Source: Hyphococcus sp. (GTDB lineage: Bacteria; Pseudomonadota; Alphaproteobacteria; Caulobacterales; Parvularculaceae). From it: a stretch of DNA of 64,000 nt. The notes below the pieces were generated by a model. It worked only from the letters and a program-made list of their open reading frames with translations. It was not told where the DNA came from and searched no databases. The DNA is taken from the NCBI GenBank assembly GCA_021776245.1, contig JAJFGF010000068.1, positions 186,001 to 250,000 on the forward strand, read 5' to 3'. Positions 20,634 to 30,418 of this stretch are shown here, one piece after another; the first letter of the stretch is position 1; every line of letters starts with the position of its first letter. A program made the translations under genes and the position numbers.

Positions 20634-20957
20634 CGCCTAAAACATTGAATTTACTGTCAAAATGACGGCCGAAAATACGAGGCCCCCAACGCCCCATTGC
20701 GGGATCGCGCGTGGCGATAGCATGGGCCTCGCCGCGACGCAACAATCGCGTCCTGCGGCGGCATCACAACAAGGGCGCAGGCGATGAAATACGGGCTAAA
20801 GCCGTTGTCGCTGCCGATCATTCGCCGCTCTGCCGGCCCGCCCGGGGACAAAGTCAAAAATTTGAACAGATCGCACTTGCACTTGCATGCTGTTTCGCCG
20901 ATTCTTGCCCTGCTGGCGCAGCGCTCGGGAAAATGCGCGATTTAATTGGGGACTATC
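20634..20957. other. divergent intergenic region between atpH and S9 peptidase
   Basis: About 320 bases separating the ATP synthase operon from the first S9 peptidase gene. It must contain both promoters. A TTGACA box faces atpH (20660-20655, minus). No RNA gene, repeat or clear operator was seen; the short open frames here look non-coding. Confidence 0.5.
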
Positions 20958-22946
20958 ATGAAAAGACTGGTTGCGGCGATCGCCGCATCGCTTGCGGCTG
21001 TGTTCTTGTCATCCGGCGCTTGGGCGCAAAAGGCCGACCCCGCGGTTTATGGCTCCTTGCCCAATGTAACCGAGGCCAGGATTTCACCGGACGGGCAAAC
21101 AGTAGCGCTGTTGCAAAATGTCGGCGCGGCGAGCGCCGTTCTTTTTTATGATCTGAATAATCGCAGCGCCCAACCTATCGGCGTTGGCGTTGGCGACGCC
21201 AACGCTCGGGACATTAAATGGGCTAATAATGATGTCATTTTGTTGCGCGTATCTCAATCAAGCCGAGTAAATACCACTTCCGGTCTAGAACTCATGGAGT
21301 TTTTCCGATGGGTGTCGGTTTCGAAGTCAAAAGCAAAAGCAATTGTGCTCTTTGGTAACGAAGCCGGCTATTTTATCGGCAGCGAAGGCGATCTACTTGG
21401 TTTGTTGCCGGGTGAATCGGGCAAGGCGATTTTCGCACGGGCTTCAACCAGCGGCAAAGAACGCACAACTCGAAGTTCACGCCTTGGGGGTGATGGCAAA
21501 CCTGCCTATTCTCTTTTTTCAATTGACGTAAAAAATGGAAAGCAACGCCGCCTGGAAACGGGAAAAGAGGACACTGAAAGTTGGGTCATAAATCCGGCAG
21601 GGGACGCGATCGTTAGGATCGATTATGATGAGCGCCAACAAATCCGAAAAATTTACGCACGGCAGGACGGTTCATCAAAATTCGAACTTGTGCAGTCAAT
21701 TGATGAAAAGAGCGCCGGCGGCAAAACTATCAGTTTTTACGGCCCCTCAGGCAATCCAAACACGCTTTTCGCAACAACTTTCTCCAGACGTGACAAACGT
21801 TCGCTCGTGGAATTCGATTTAACGACCGGAGAAATTGGCGAAACGTTGTTTATTAATTCGTCCTATGACATTTCAAATGTCATTTATGATCCGAGAAAAG
21901 CAGCGGCGACGGGCGTTCAGTATGTGGACGATCTGCCGCGCACCTATCACCTTAGCGAGACAGACCGCTCGCTTCAGGCCAGCCTCGCTAATGCGCTGCC
22001 AGGCGCGGCGCCGATGATTACCTCAAAATCGGCAGATGGGACACGGATGATTGTTGAAGCAATCTACACGGATCATCCAAAACAATTTTTCCTTTATGAC
22101 CAATCTGCCCGCAGTCTGAATATGCTTTCCCCGAGCTATTCGGCGCTGGACGGAAAGGTCGCCGCGAAAAAGGAAAAATATGATTATCTTTCGTCCGATG
22201 GCTTGCAGATTAACGGCTATCTGACGGTCCCGGCGGGCGCCTCCAAACAGTCGATGCCGTTGATTGTCCTCCCTCATGGCGGCCCGCGTTCGCGGGACGA
22301 TCAAACATTCGATTGGTGGGCATTTTTCTATGCAGCGCGCGGCTATTTGGTTTACCAGCCAAATTTCCGAGGATCATCTGGTTATGGATATGATTTTGTT
22401 TCGGCCGGATACGGCGAGTGGGGCCGCAAAATGCAGGACGACATCACAGAAGGCGTTAAGAAATTGATCGCAGACGGTTTTGTCGACCCCAATCGCACAT
22501 GCATTGTCGGCGCCAGTTATGGCGGCTACGCGGCGCTCGCCGGCGCAACGCTGACGCCGGATCTTTATGCCTGCGCCGTCAGTGTCAACGGCGTCTCAAA
22601 TCTTCCGCAGATGCTGGGCCGGGCGGCGCAGTCAAGCCGGCTCGCGGAAGATTATTGGGAGGTGCTCATTGGCAGCCGTTTTCGGGACGGTGATGCGCTG
22701 AATGCGGTCAGCCCGGCAAAAATCGCCGATAAGGCTGGACCGCCGATCCTGTTGATCCACGGTAAAGATGACACCGTTGTGCCGCTCGAACAAAGCCGCC
22801 AGATGCGCGATGCCCTTAAGGCTGCCGGCAAGCCTCATGAATATGTGGAGCTCGACGGCGAAGATCACTGGCTCTCAACCAGCAAATCACGCACCGAAAT
22901 GCTGCGTGCGTCAATTGACTTTATCGATCAGCATATCGGGAATTAG
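20958..22946 (+). CDS. S9 family prolyl-oligopeptidase-like peptidase (copy 1)
   Basis: A 662-residue secreted serine peptidase. After a signal peptide (KRLVAAIAASLAAVFLSSGAWAQ) comes a seven-bladed propeller-like region (about 25-400) and a C-terminal alpha/beta-hydrolase with nucleophile GASYGGYAAL, Asp in HGKDDTVVPLEQ and His in GEDHWLS. It probably cleaves peptides in the periplasm; specificity unknown. ATG at 20958 has GGGGA six bases upstream and puts the signal peptide at the N-terminus. The next gene is a close paralogue 22 bases away, so the two are co-transcribed. Confidence 0.92.
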   Translation: MKRLVAAIAASLAAVFLSSGAWAQKADPAVYGSLPNVTEARISPDGQTVALLQNVGAASAVLFYDLNNRSAQPIGVGVGDANARDIKWANNDVILLRVSQSSRVNTTSGLELMEFFRWVSVSKSKAKAIVLFGNEAGYFIGSEGDLLGLLPGESGKAIFARASTSGKERTTRSSRLGGDGKPAYSLFSIDVKNGKQRRLETGKEDTESWVINPAGDAIVRIDYDERQQIRKIYARQDGSSKFELVQSIDEKSAGGKTISFYGPSGNPNTLFATTFSRRDKRSLVEFDLTTGEIGETLFINSSYDISNVIYDPRKAAATGVQYVDDLPRTYHLSETDRSLQASLANALPGAAPMITSKSADGTRMIVEAIYTDHPKQFFLYDQSARSLNMLSPSYSALDGKVAAKKEKYDYLSSDGLQINGYLTVPAGASKQSMPLIVLPHGGPRSRDDQTFDWWAFFYAARGYLVYQPNFRGSSGYGYDFVSAGYGEWGRKMQDDITEGVKKLIADGFVDPNRTCIVGASYGGYAALAGATLTPDLYACAVSVNGVSNLPQMLGRAAQSSRLAEDYWEVLIGSRFRDGDALNAVSPAKIADKAGPPILLIHGKDDTVVPLEQSRQMRDALKAAGKPHEYVELDGEDHWLSTSKSRTEMLRASIDFIDQHIGN

Positions 22947-22968
22947 TGCAGCAGGGAAAGGAGCCGTC

Positions 22969-24933
22969 ATGCGGTTTTATTGTTCTTTTCTTTCAGCGTT
23001 ATTTGCTTTCGCGACGGTGCTGACCACAGCATCTGCGCAGAAAGCAGACCCTGCGGTTTACGGCGCACTGCCGACTGTTTCCGCGGCGGAAATTTCTCCG
23101 GATGGCAAAACCATCGCACAGCTGCAGTCAAAAGACGGTGTTCGCGCGATCGCATTTTATGATTTGTCGGGCAAGGCGCCTCCCATCGGTGTAGAGCTTG
23201 GCGATGTAAATTCGCGGCTGTTGCAATGGGCCGGGCCAAATCATGTCATTGTCATGGTATCCGCCAGCAAAACATTTGGTTGGGGGCACGGCCTTGAAAC
23301 ACACGAGATTTGGCGGTGGATATCTGTCAACCGTCAAACCGGTGAGTTCTCGTATCTGTTCGACGGCGCGAACCGATTTAATTTTTATTCTGGAACCGGC
23401 CGTGTCCACTCGACGCTGCCGAACGAACCAAACCGGATTTTGATGGGACATTATTCACGACGCGGAGAATATTCGCTTTATCGCATAAACCTAACCACCG
23501 GCAAAGAAGCGCTGTCTACGAAAGGCAGCCGGGAAGATTGGTATGCGCCCTCAGAGTTTGTCGGGACGGTCGATTGGGTTGTTGACGCTGCGGGCGAACC
23601 TGCAGTGCGCATAGGTTATGATCTTGACAATGAAGAGCGCCTATTTTTCAAACCGGCGGATAATCATGAAGGCTGGACGCTGGCCAGCGCCATTCCGGAA
23701 AAAGAAGAAGAAGACATTTCCGTTATCGCCCATGGGCTTGCAGGCGCCCGCAACCTCATCCACGCAACGATGACGGTCGACGGGTATCGTGGGCTTCATA
23801 TTTTCGACATTGACCAAGGGAAGATTTCTGAGCCGGTTTTTAGCGCTAAGAATTACGATATCGATGATGCGGTCGTTGATCCATCAACCGCCGCTGTCAT
23901 TGGCGTACAATACGTAGATGATTTTCGACGAACGCATTTCATTTTACCGGCATTTAATCAGATTCAGAAAAAGCTCGAAACCGCACTATCTGGAGCCAAT
24001 CCGAAAATAACCTCATGGTCTGATGATTTCTCAAAATTTATGGTTCGCGTTTCCTATTCCGATCACCCGGATCAATTTTTTCTTTACGAGCAAGAGAAGA
24101 AATCACTTGTTATGACGGCGCCATCTTACGCCGATCTAGACGGAAAGGTTCGGGCAGAGAAGGAAAGATTTGATTACGTATCATCGGATGGATCAAACAT
24201 CCGCGGTTACCTGACAATGCCAGCTGGCGCCGAAAAAGCCGCTTTGCCGCTTATTGTTTTACCGCACGGAGGGCCCTGGGCGCGGGATGACCAGTCATTC
24301 GAATGGTGGTCGTTCTTTTATGCCGCCCGCGGTTACCTCGTCTACCAACCCAATTTTCGCGGCTCTGCCGGTTACGGCAAAGGATTTAAGGAAGCCGGCA
24401 ATGGCGAGTGGGGCCGGAAAATGCAGGACGACATTACCGAAGGCGTCCAAAAACTTATCACCAACGGCCTGGTTGATCAGGACCGGATATGCATTGTCGG
24501 CGGGAGCTATGGCGGTTATGCAGCGCTCGCCGGCGCCACGCTGACGCCTGATCTTTATGCCTGCGCGGTCAGCGTTAATGGCGTATCAAATGTGTTGCAG
24601 TTGCTTGCGGATGCGTCGGGGCGTGATCCGGAAAACGAATACTGGAAAGAGCGAGTCGGCAGCCGCTTCTCCGACAACGATTCCCTTCGACAAATCAGCC
24701 CACTTTACCACATATCGTCCGCTACGCCGCCGATTATGCTTATCCACGCCGAGCATGACATCGTCGTACCCGAAGGCCAGAGCCGCCGCATGCGCAACGC
24801 CCTGCGGGACAAGGGCAAAGAGCATGAGTTTGTCTTGCTCAAAGGCGAAGATCACTGGCTCTCGACCGGCGAGATGCGCACCGAAATGCTTCGTGCGTCA
24901 ATTGACTTTATCGATCGGTATATTGGCGAGTAA
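22969..24933 (+). CDS. S9 family prolyl-oligopeptidase-like peptidase (copy 2)
   Basis: A 654-residue paralogue of the gene just upstream. It has a signal peptide (RFYCSFLSALFAFATVLTTASAQ), the same mature start QKADPAVYG, a divergent propeller, and an alpha/beta-hydrolase domain nearly identical to copy 1: nucleophile GGSYGGYAAL, Asp in HAEHDIVVPEGQ and GEDHWLS. Start supported by AAAGGAG six bases upstream. The N-terminal halves differ much more than the C-terminal catalytic halves, so the pair may have diverged in substrate gating. Convergent with a PagL-like gene three bases away. Confidence 0.92.
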   Translation: MRFYCSFLSALFAFATVLTTASAQKADPAVYGALPTVSAAEISPDGKTIAQLQSKDGVRAIAFYDLSGKAPPIGVELGDVNSRLLQWAGPNHVIVMVSASKTFGWGHGLETHEIWRWISVNRQTGEFSYLFDGANRFNFYSGTGRVHSTLPNEPNRILMGHYSRRGEYSLYRINLTTGKEALSTKGSREDWYAPSEFVGTVDWVVDAAGEPAVRIGYDLDNEERLFFKPADNHEGWTLASAIPEKEEEDISVIAHGLAGARNLIHATMTVDGYRGLHIFDIDQGKISEPVFSAKNYDIDDAVVDPSTAAVIGVQYVDDFRRTHFILPAFNQIQKKLETALSGANPKITSWSDDFSKFMVRVSYSDHPDQFFLYEQEKKSLVMTAPSYADLDGKVRAEKERFDYVSSDGSNIRGYLTMPAGAEKAALPLIVLPHGGPWARDDQSFEWWSFFYAARGYLVYQPNFRGSAGYGKGFKEAGNGEWGRKMQDDITEGVQKLITNGLVDQDRICIVGGSYGGYAALAGATLTPDLYACAVSVNGVSNVLQLLADASGRDPENEYWKERVGSRFSDNDSLRQISPLYHISSATPPIMLIHAEHDIVVPEGQSRRMRNALRDKGKEHEFVLLKGEDHWLSTGEMRTEMLRASIDFIDRYIGE

Positions 24934-24936
24934 GCG

Positions 24937-25497
24937 CTAAAATCGATAGCCGAGCCTGATGCCGGCATTATCAAGGCCTTCATTGGGGAAACAGATGCCC
25001 GCATTGGAAAGATGGTCGACGTGCAAAGAAAGCCGCGCACGCTCCGTCACCGCATAACCGACATCGGCGCTAACGCGAAACAAGACACGGCACCCTAAAA
25101 AAACCGTGTCGGCGGCGCGGGCGGCATCAGCAACAGGGTCAAATTTTGTTTCCCCGGTATGGACCGCCAGTCCGGCGCCCGCAGCGGCGAAAAACTTGCC
25201 GCCCAACGACACATCCCATTCGAGCCCGCCGTAAAACTGATGGGTCGCATCGAAATCGGCCGCGATCGTTGCGCCGAGATTTGGCCGCGGCGCGCCGATT
25301 ACGGAAAGAAAGCGCGGCGAGCGAAACAAGGCTTCGATATTGACGCTTGGCGTCTGCTCTTTATCCGATCCCGGCCCGCCCCAACTTTGACCAAAGACGC
25401 CGACGCGAACTTCGTCCAGCGCTTTTTCTGTCTGGGCGCCTGCCGGCGACACTAACGACAGGATTGAAACAGCAAACGCCAACACGCGAACAATCAT
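24937..25497 (-). CDS. PagL-like lipid A 3-O-deacylase / acyloxyacyl hydrolase
   Basis: A 186-residue outer-membrane beta-barrel with signal peptide (VRVLAFAVSILSLVSPAGAQ). The C-terminal segment HLSNAGICFPNEGLDNAG ending in LGYRF matches the PagL active site (His, Ser and a downstream acidic residue) and a barrel ending in aromatic Phe, as required for BAM insertion. PagL removes the 3-linked acyl chain from lipid A and so remodels the outer membrane. Alternating hydrophobic strands (GGLEWDVSLGGKFFAAAGAG) support the barrel. Stands alone between the S9 pair and an antiporter. Confidence 0.8.
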   Translation of the reverse strand: MIVRVLAFAVSILSLVSPAGAQTEKALDEVRVGVFGQSWGGPGSDKEQTPSVNIEALFRSPRFLSVIGAPRPNLGATIAADFDATHQFYGGLEWDVSLGGKFFAAAGAGLAVHTGETKFDPVADAARAADTVFLGCRVLFRVSADVGYAVTERARLSLHVDHLSNAGICFPNEGLDNAGIRLGYRF

Positions 25498-25573
25498 GGT
25501 TTTTCCCCAGCACAGTCAGGCGTCAACGGCCTGCGAAAATGGCTAGCCAAGTTTGCCGCCAGAGGAAAGGCCG

Positions 25574-26938
25574 CTATTTTACCGCTTGTTCTGTCAGGCT
25601 TTCTTCCCGCGCAGCCGCCAGTCTGGCCTTCCGGATTCGGCGCATCCGCGGCAATGCCCGCGCGCGCCATACGATATGGCGCGTGGTTCTTTTCATTTTC
25701 TGCGTCCCGGTTTCAAAGTCGTGGATTTCGTCAGCATAGACCTGCGCCAGGGCCAGCCGGAAATCGGTGACGCCCGCTTTTGCCACTTCGTGAAAGCGCC
25801 TGATCGAAATCATCCAGATCGGACTGACCAGCAGCGAAATCGCGATGACCGCAATCGCGAGCTTATAGGCTTCGGCGTCGAGCGCCCCATTGGCTGCGCC
25901 AGCGCCGGCAAGCACAAAGGAAAATTCGCCGATCTGCGCCATCATTAACGCAGCCGGAAACGCCTGTTCCCACCGCTGACCGGCGCTTTTTAAGAGGAAA
26001 AGATTGAAAAGTGTTTTAACGACGATAACGCCGAGCACAAAGAAGAAGACCAGCGCAAGATTGTCGAGAATATAACGCAAATCGATCAACAATCCGATGG
26101 AAAGGAAGAAGACAACGATCAACACGCTCTGTATCGGTTCGCTGACGCGGACTGCTTCGGCGCGCAGTGTCGAATTGGCGACCACAAGACCGGCGACAAA
26201 GGCGCCATAGGCAGGCGAGAGGCCGATCAGTCCGCTCAACGCCGCGGCGCCGAAACACGCCGCCAGCGCCGAGAGAGCGACAAGATCGCTGCGCCCGGCA
26301 ATGGCGCCTGTCCCCGGCAGACGCAATTTTCCCCGTCGCGACAATACGCGGATAAGCAAATACAAAAAGGCGATGGCGGCAAATATCTTCAAGGCGACGC
26401 CGAAACCGAGCGGCGTTCCCGCACCCAGAGAATCGATAATGATCAACATCGGCACGATCGCGATGTCCTGCGCGATCAACACCGCAATGGTGATCTCACC
26501 GGTGTGGGTCCGCAACTCGCCAATATCCTCGAGCATGCGGATCGCCACCGCGGTCGAGGAAAGGGCGACGATAAAAGCAAGGACAAGCGCCTGGCCGGCA
26601 GGCCAGCCCAGGGCGACTCCAAAGCCAAAGCTGATCAAGAGCGCCGCGGCGATCTGACCCCCGGCGACCAGTGACGCCGGCCCGATCTCGCGCATAAAAG
26701 CTTTCAGACTCAATTCCATGCCGACAATAAAGAGCAGCATCAAGACGCCAAGTTCGGCAAGGGCGCCGATATAATCGGCGTTTTCAATCAGGCCGAAACC
26801 GGTCGGGCCCAGCGCCACGCCGGTGATGATATAGCCAACAATAGCCGGCTGTTTTAACCGGGAAAGAACGCCGCCGAACAAAACCGCGGCCGCCACAATA
26901 ATCGCAACGCCGGTCAAATCGAGTGTGTGGCCGTCCAT
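25574..26938 (-). CDS. CPA2-family cation:proton antiporter
   Basis: A 454-residue integral membrane protein with about 12 segments, related to KefB/KefC and GerN transporters exchanging K+ or Na+ for H+. Seen: LKQPAIVGYIITGVALGPTG, ALAELGVLMLLFIVGMELSL and LSSTAVAIRMLEDIGE, the conserved crossed-helix regions. There is no C-terminal RCK/TrkA-N domain, unlike KefC, and the C-terminal tail is Arg-rich and cytoplasmic. Start at 26938 is preferred: GGAG lies six bases upstream and the previous 28 residues do not look membrane-like. Confidence 0.88.
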   Translation of the reverse strand: MDGHTLDLTGVAIIVAAAVLFGGVLSRLKQPAIVGYIITGVALGPTGFGLIENADYIGALAELGVLMLLFIVGMELSLKAFMREIGPASLVAGGQIAAALLISFGFGVALGWPAGQALVLAFIVALSSTAVAIRMLEDIGELRTHTGEITIAVLIAQDIAIVPMLIIIDSLGAGTPLGFGVALKIFAAIAFLYLLIRVLSRRGKLRLPGTGAIAGRSDLVALSALAACFGAAALSGLIGLSPAYGAFVAGLVVANSTLRAEAVRVSEPIQSVLIVVFFLSIGLLIDLRYILDNLALVFFFVLGVIVVKTLFNLFLLKSAGQRWEQAFPAALMMAQIGEFSFVLAGAGAANGALDAEAYKLAIAVIAISLLVSPIWMISIRRFHEVAKAGVTDFRLALAQVYADEIHDFETGTQKMKRTTRHIVWRARALPRMRRIRKARLAAAREESLTEQAVK

Positions 26939-27099
26939 TAGCGCTCCATGCGGTCGAATGCCGGTTATCGGGCTCACTTGCGGCGCGAGAGAACCGCTCC
27001 GCCGGAGTCCGCAGACTTTCAATTGTCAGCAATGTATTCTTTATACCGCGTAAACGCCCGGAAATCAAGGGTTAGGCGCCGTATTGTTTATACTTTTAT

Positions 27100-29316
27100 T
27101 TAAAGAAACGAGTACGGATTAATATCAACCACCCGGCGCACCGATGAAGGCGACTTAACGCGGCGCAGCCAATCATGAAGATAGGCCTGCAAATTAACGT
27201 CACGGCGCGCCTTGACTAAAAACCGCATTCGCATCTCGCCGCGTAGACGATAGATCGGCGCGCGCGCCGGTCCCAGCACTTCAACACCATCGCCATTCGG
27301 GGCTGCATCGCGCAATGCCGAGGCGGCGCGATCAAGCGCAGTTTCATCGCGCGAACGCAAAATGATCGCAGCGAGCCGCCCATAAGGCGGAAAGGATAAT
27401 GCGCGGCGCCCCGCCGCCTCGGCGGCAAGGAATGCATCGCGGTCGCCTGCGACCAGCGCTTTTAGAACAGCAGCCTCGGATTGATAGGTCTGCAAAAGCG
27501 CGCGCCCGGGTTTTTCCGCGCGGCCGGCGCGGCCAGTCACCTGGCTTAAGAGCTGATAAGTCCGTTCAGCAGCGCGCAGATCGCCCCCTGCAAGCCCCAA
27601 ATCGGCATCGACCACGCCCACGAGGGTGAGATTGGGAAAATGGTGGCCCTTGGCCGCAACTTGCGTCGCGATCAGGATGTCGATCGCGCCGTCGCGCATG
27701 GCGTCAAGGACGTCGCGAACGCTGCGCGGGTTTGGCGCAGTATCTGATGACAGAACGCTGATTGCGGCGTCAGGCCAGCGCATCCGCGCCTCTTCAGCAA
27801 CGCGCTCGACGCCGGGTCCGCAGGGCGCGAGCGCGTCAACCGCGTTGCAGGCGGGGCACGCCAGCGGTTTGGGCATGGAAAAACCCGTGTGGTGACAAAC
27901 AAGGCGGTTTTCGAACCGATGCTCCACAAGCATCGTGTCGGAATTCGGCGCCGTCATTTTATGACCGCAACGACGGCACAGCGTCAAAGGCGCGTAGCCT
28001 CGGCGGTTGAGAAAAAGCAGCGATTGTTCGCTGGCGGACAGATTTTCACTGACCGCGGCGGCAAGCGGCGGCGACAGCCAGCGCCCGGATTCCGCCGGAT
28101 CGGCGCGCATATCAATGAGGGAAATGTCGGGAAGCGTTGCGCCGGAAAAGCGCGACGGCAGGCCAATCGCATCATAGCGGCCCTCGTCGACATTAACGAC
28201 AGTTTCCAGCGACGGCGTCGCCGACGCAAGAATGACTGGAAACTCGTTTTGAGCGCCGCGCGCCACGGCAAGATCGCGCGCATGGTAAATTACGCCGTCT
28301 TCCTGCTTGTAAGCGCCGTCATGCTCTTCATCGACGATGATGAGTTTTAGATTCTGATAGGGAAGAAACAGCGTCGAGCGCGCGCCGACGACGATCCGCG
28401 CCTGCCCCTCAGCGACCCGGCGCCAGGTGCGGCGGCGCGCCGCCGCGGTCAGTTCGGAATGCCAGGGCGCGGGCGCGGCGCCGAAGCGCTCTTCGACGCG
28501 CGACAGAAATGACACAGTCAGCGCGATCTCCGGGATCAAAATGGCGATTTGCGCCGTCGGATCTTTCGCCAGCGCCGCGGCAACGGCCTCCAGATAAACC
28601 TCGGTCTTGCCGGCGCCGGTAACGCCGTCTATGAGAATGGTCCGATGGACGCCCCGATTGATGTGTTGAACGATCACCGCGACGCCATCCGCCTGATCTT
28701 CGCTCAGCATGTGGCCGCTTCGCGACAAATCTGGCGCGTCAAACGGCGGGTCGGGATCAAGGTCGACCTTTGAAAGCCCGCCTGACGACGCCAACCCCCT
28801 GACGACAGCATCGCTGACCTGCGCGCGCGCAGCCAGATCGGCGGCAGTCCTCGGCGCCGCACCGGCGGCCGCCAGCACAGCCTGCCGCTGTGGCGTTAAG
28901 CGCCTCGGCGAGACGTCGGACAGCACATAGCCTGACTGCATTTTAGGCGGCGACGCGAAATCGCCGGAACGGATCACCATCCGCAATACCGAGCCAAGGG
29001 GAAACATCGTGTAGCCGGCGGTCCAGGCGATAAAGTCAACGAGATCGCCGGCCAATGGCGGCGCATCGATCCTTTCGGCAATTGTTTTCAGCTTTTCCGG
29101 AGGCGCCTCATCAGAAGCGCCGGGCCAGACAACGCCAATAATCTCGCGCGGACCGAACGGCGCCCGGACAAAAGCGCCCGGCGGGAGAATCGCCGCAGGC
29201 GGCGCCAAATAATCATACGGCTTGAAAAGCGGCAGCGGAAACAACACCTTGACGCGCCGGGGCGGCGCTTCGTCGAACGCTTTAGCGCGTGGATTTGCAA
29301 TCTCTTTCACGTTCAT
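27100..29316 (-). CDS. priA: primosomal protein N' (PriA helicase)
   Basis: A 738-residue replication-restart helicase that loads the replisome at stalled forks. The 3'-DNA binding domain is at the N-terminus; helicase motifs include Walker A GVTGAGKTEV (231-240), DEEH (329-332) and SATPS. The zinc region is unusual: C447/C450 and C487/C490 remain, but the inner pairs read APNS (456-459) and CHHT (474-477), so one of the two zinc sites has lost three of its four cysteines. From memory this variant also occurs in other alphaproteobacteria. In many relatives priA borders atpH; here about 6 kb of accessory genes intervene. Confidence 0.96.
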   Translation of the reverse strand: MNVKEIANPRAKAFDEAPPRRVKVLFPLPLFKPYDYLAPPAAILPPGAFVRAPFGPREIIGVVWPGASDEAPPEKLKTIAERIDAPPLAGDLVDFIAWTAGYTMFPLGSVLRMVIRSGDFASPPKMQSGYVLSDVSPRRLTPQRQAVLAAAGAAPRTAADLAARAQVSDAVVRGLASSGGLSKVDLDPDPPFDAPDLSRSGHMLSEDQADGVAVIVQHINRGVHRTILIDGVTGAGKTEVYLEAVAAALAKDPTAQIAILIPEIALTVSFLSRVEERFGAAPAPWHSELTAAARRRTWRRVAEGQARIVVGARSTLFLPYQNLKLIIVDEEHDGAYKQEDGVIYHARDLAVARGAQNEFPVILASATPSLETVVNVDEGRYDAIGLPSRFSGATLPDISLIDMRADPAESGRWLSPPLAAAVSENLSASEQSLLFLNRRGYAPLTLCRRCGHKMTAPNSDTMLVEHRFENRLVCHHTGFSMPKPLACPACNAVDALAPCGPGVERVAEEARMRWPDAAISVLSSDTAPNPRSVRDVLDAMRDGAIDILIATQVAAKGHHFPNLTLVGVVDADLGLAGGDLRAAERTYQLLSQVTGRAGRAEKPGRALLQTYQSEAAVLKALVAGDRDAFLAAEAAGRRALSFPPYGRLAAIILRSRDETALDRAASALRDAAPNGDGVEVLGPARAPIYRLRGEMRMRFLVKARRDVNLQAYLHDWLRRVKSPSSVRRVVDINPYSFL

Positions 29317-29394
29317 CGGCAGTCGCGCTTGATCCTGGCGTCGGTTTCGGCTGAATTACCGGCCACCCTTTCGGTAAATTGCGGGCATAGCGCA

Positions 29395-30405
29395 ATGCGT
29401 ATTGTTTTTCTTTCTATTTTCGTCCTCGCCCTGAGTGCAACAAGCGCCAGCGCGAAATACAGTCTGTGCAACAAGTCAAGTTATGCGCTATCCGCTGCGA
29501 TCGGCTATGTTGACGGCGACCGGCTCGCCACGCGGGGCTGGTGGCGTTTGCGCCCCGGGCAATGCAAAGTCGTTTTAACTGAACAATCCAATCCCGGTCG
29601 CTATTTTGTCTATGCAGAGGCAATTCCAGGCCATAAGGGGCCGTTGCGCGCATGGTCGGGCGATACGCCGCTTTGCGTCGAAAATTCCGGTTTCTTCAAT
29701 CTCAGAAATCAGGATGTCTGTCGCGGCGATCCATCCCGGCAGCGTAAATTCTTTGATGTAGAAGTGACCGAAGCGGCCGCCGGCAATTGGCAAACCGATT
29801 TTACCGAGGCCAGCAATTACACTGTTTATTCAGCGGAAGTCGCCGGCGTGCAGCGTTTATTGCGCGATGTCGGCGAAAGCATTCGCCGCGTTGACGGCGC
29901 CATGGGCCGAGAGACGCAACTGGCGCTCGCCAATTACAGAAAAAGCAAGGGGCTCACCGAAGGCTCCAATATTGATGATGAAGTCATCGATGCGTTGATC
30001 GAAGATTCCAACACGAGGGAAGCAAAACTCGGATTTTTCTATTGCAACAAAACCGATAGCCCGGTGTGGAGCGCAATCGCGACGCCCGCCGAGGGAGAGA
30101 GTTATTCTTCCAAAGGTTGGTGGAAGCTTGACCCCGGTAATTGCTCCAAAATTATCAAGGGCGAGCTTAAAAAAGACCATTATTATGTGTTCGGCGTCAT
30201 CGAAGACGGCGCCGCTGAAAAGCCAATTGTCAACGGCGACAAGGCGTTTTGCGTCAATGCGGTAATGTTTAATCTGACCGATGAATTGACCTGCGCTGAT
30301 CAGGATCTGGAAGAAAAGATGTTTCGCCGCGTCGAAATTGGCGGATCGCCATCGGCGACTTTTGATTTTTTGCCCGACATGTTTGTCGCGCCGCCAACCC
30401 AATAG
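29395..30405 (+). CDS. secreted protein with two DUF1036 domains and a PG-binding-like middle
   Basis: A 336-residue exported protein: signal peptide (RIVFLSIFVLALSATSASA), a first DUF1036 domain (YSLCNKSSYALSAAIGYVDG ... RGWWRLRPGQC), a middle segment resembling a peptidoglycan-binding_1 domain (VQRLLRDVGESIRRVDGAMG), and a second DUF1036 domain (FFYCNKTDSPVWSAIATP ... KGWWKLDPGNC). Conserved Cys pairs probably form disulfides. DUF1036 has no established function; the cell-wall-like insert suggests an envelope role. Start chosen for the signal peptide. Divergent from priA. Confidence 0.82.
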   Translation: MRIVFLSIFVLALSATSASAKYSLCNKSSYALSAAIGYVDGDRLATRGWWRLRPGQCKVVLTEQSNPGRYFVYAEAIPGHKGPLRAWSGDTPLCVENSGFFNLRNQDVCRGDPSRQRKFFDVEVTEAAAGNWQTDFTEASNYTVYSAEVAGVQRLLRDVGESIRRVDGAMGRETQLALANYRKSKGLTEGSNIDDEVIDALIEDSNTREAKLGFFYCNKTDSPVWSAIATPAEGESYSSKGWWKLDPGNCSKIIKGELKKDHYYVFGVIEDGAAEKPIVNGDKAFCVNAVMFNLTDELTCADQDLEEKMFRRVEIGGSPSATFDFLPDMFVAPPTQ

Positions 30406-30418
30406 GCGGGCGCTCCTC

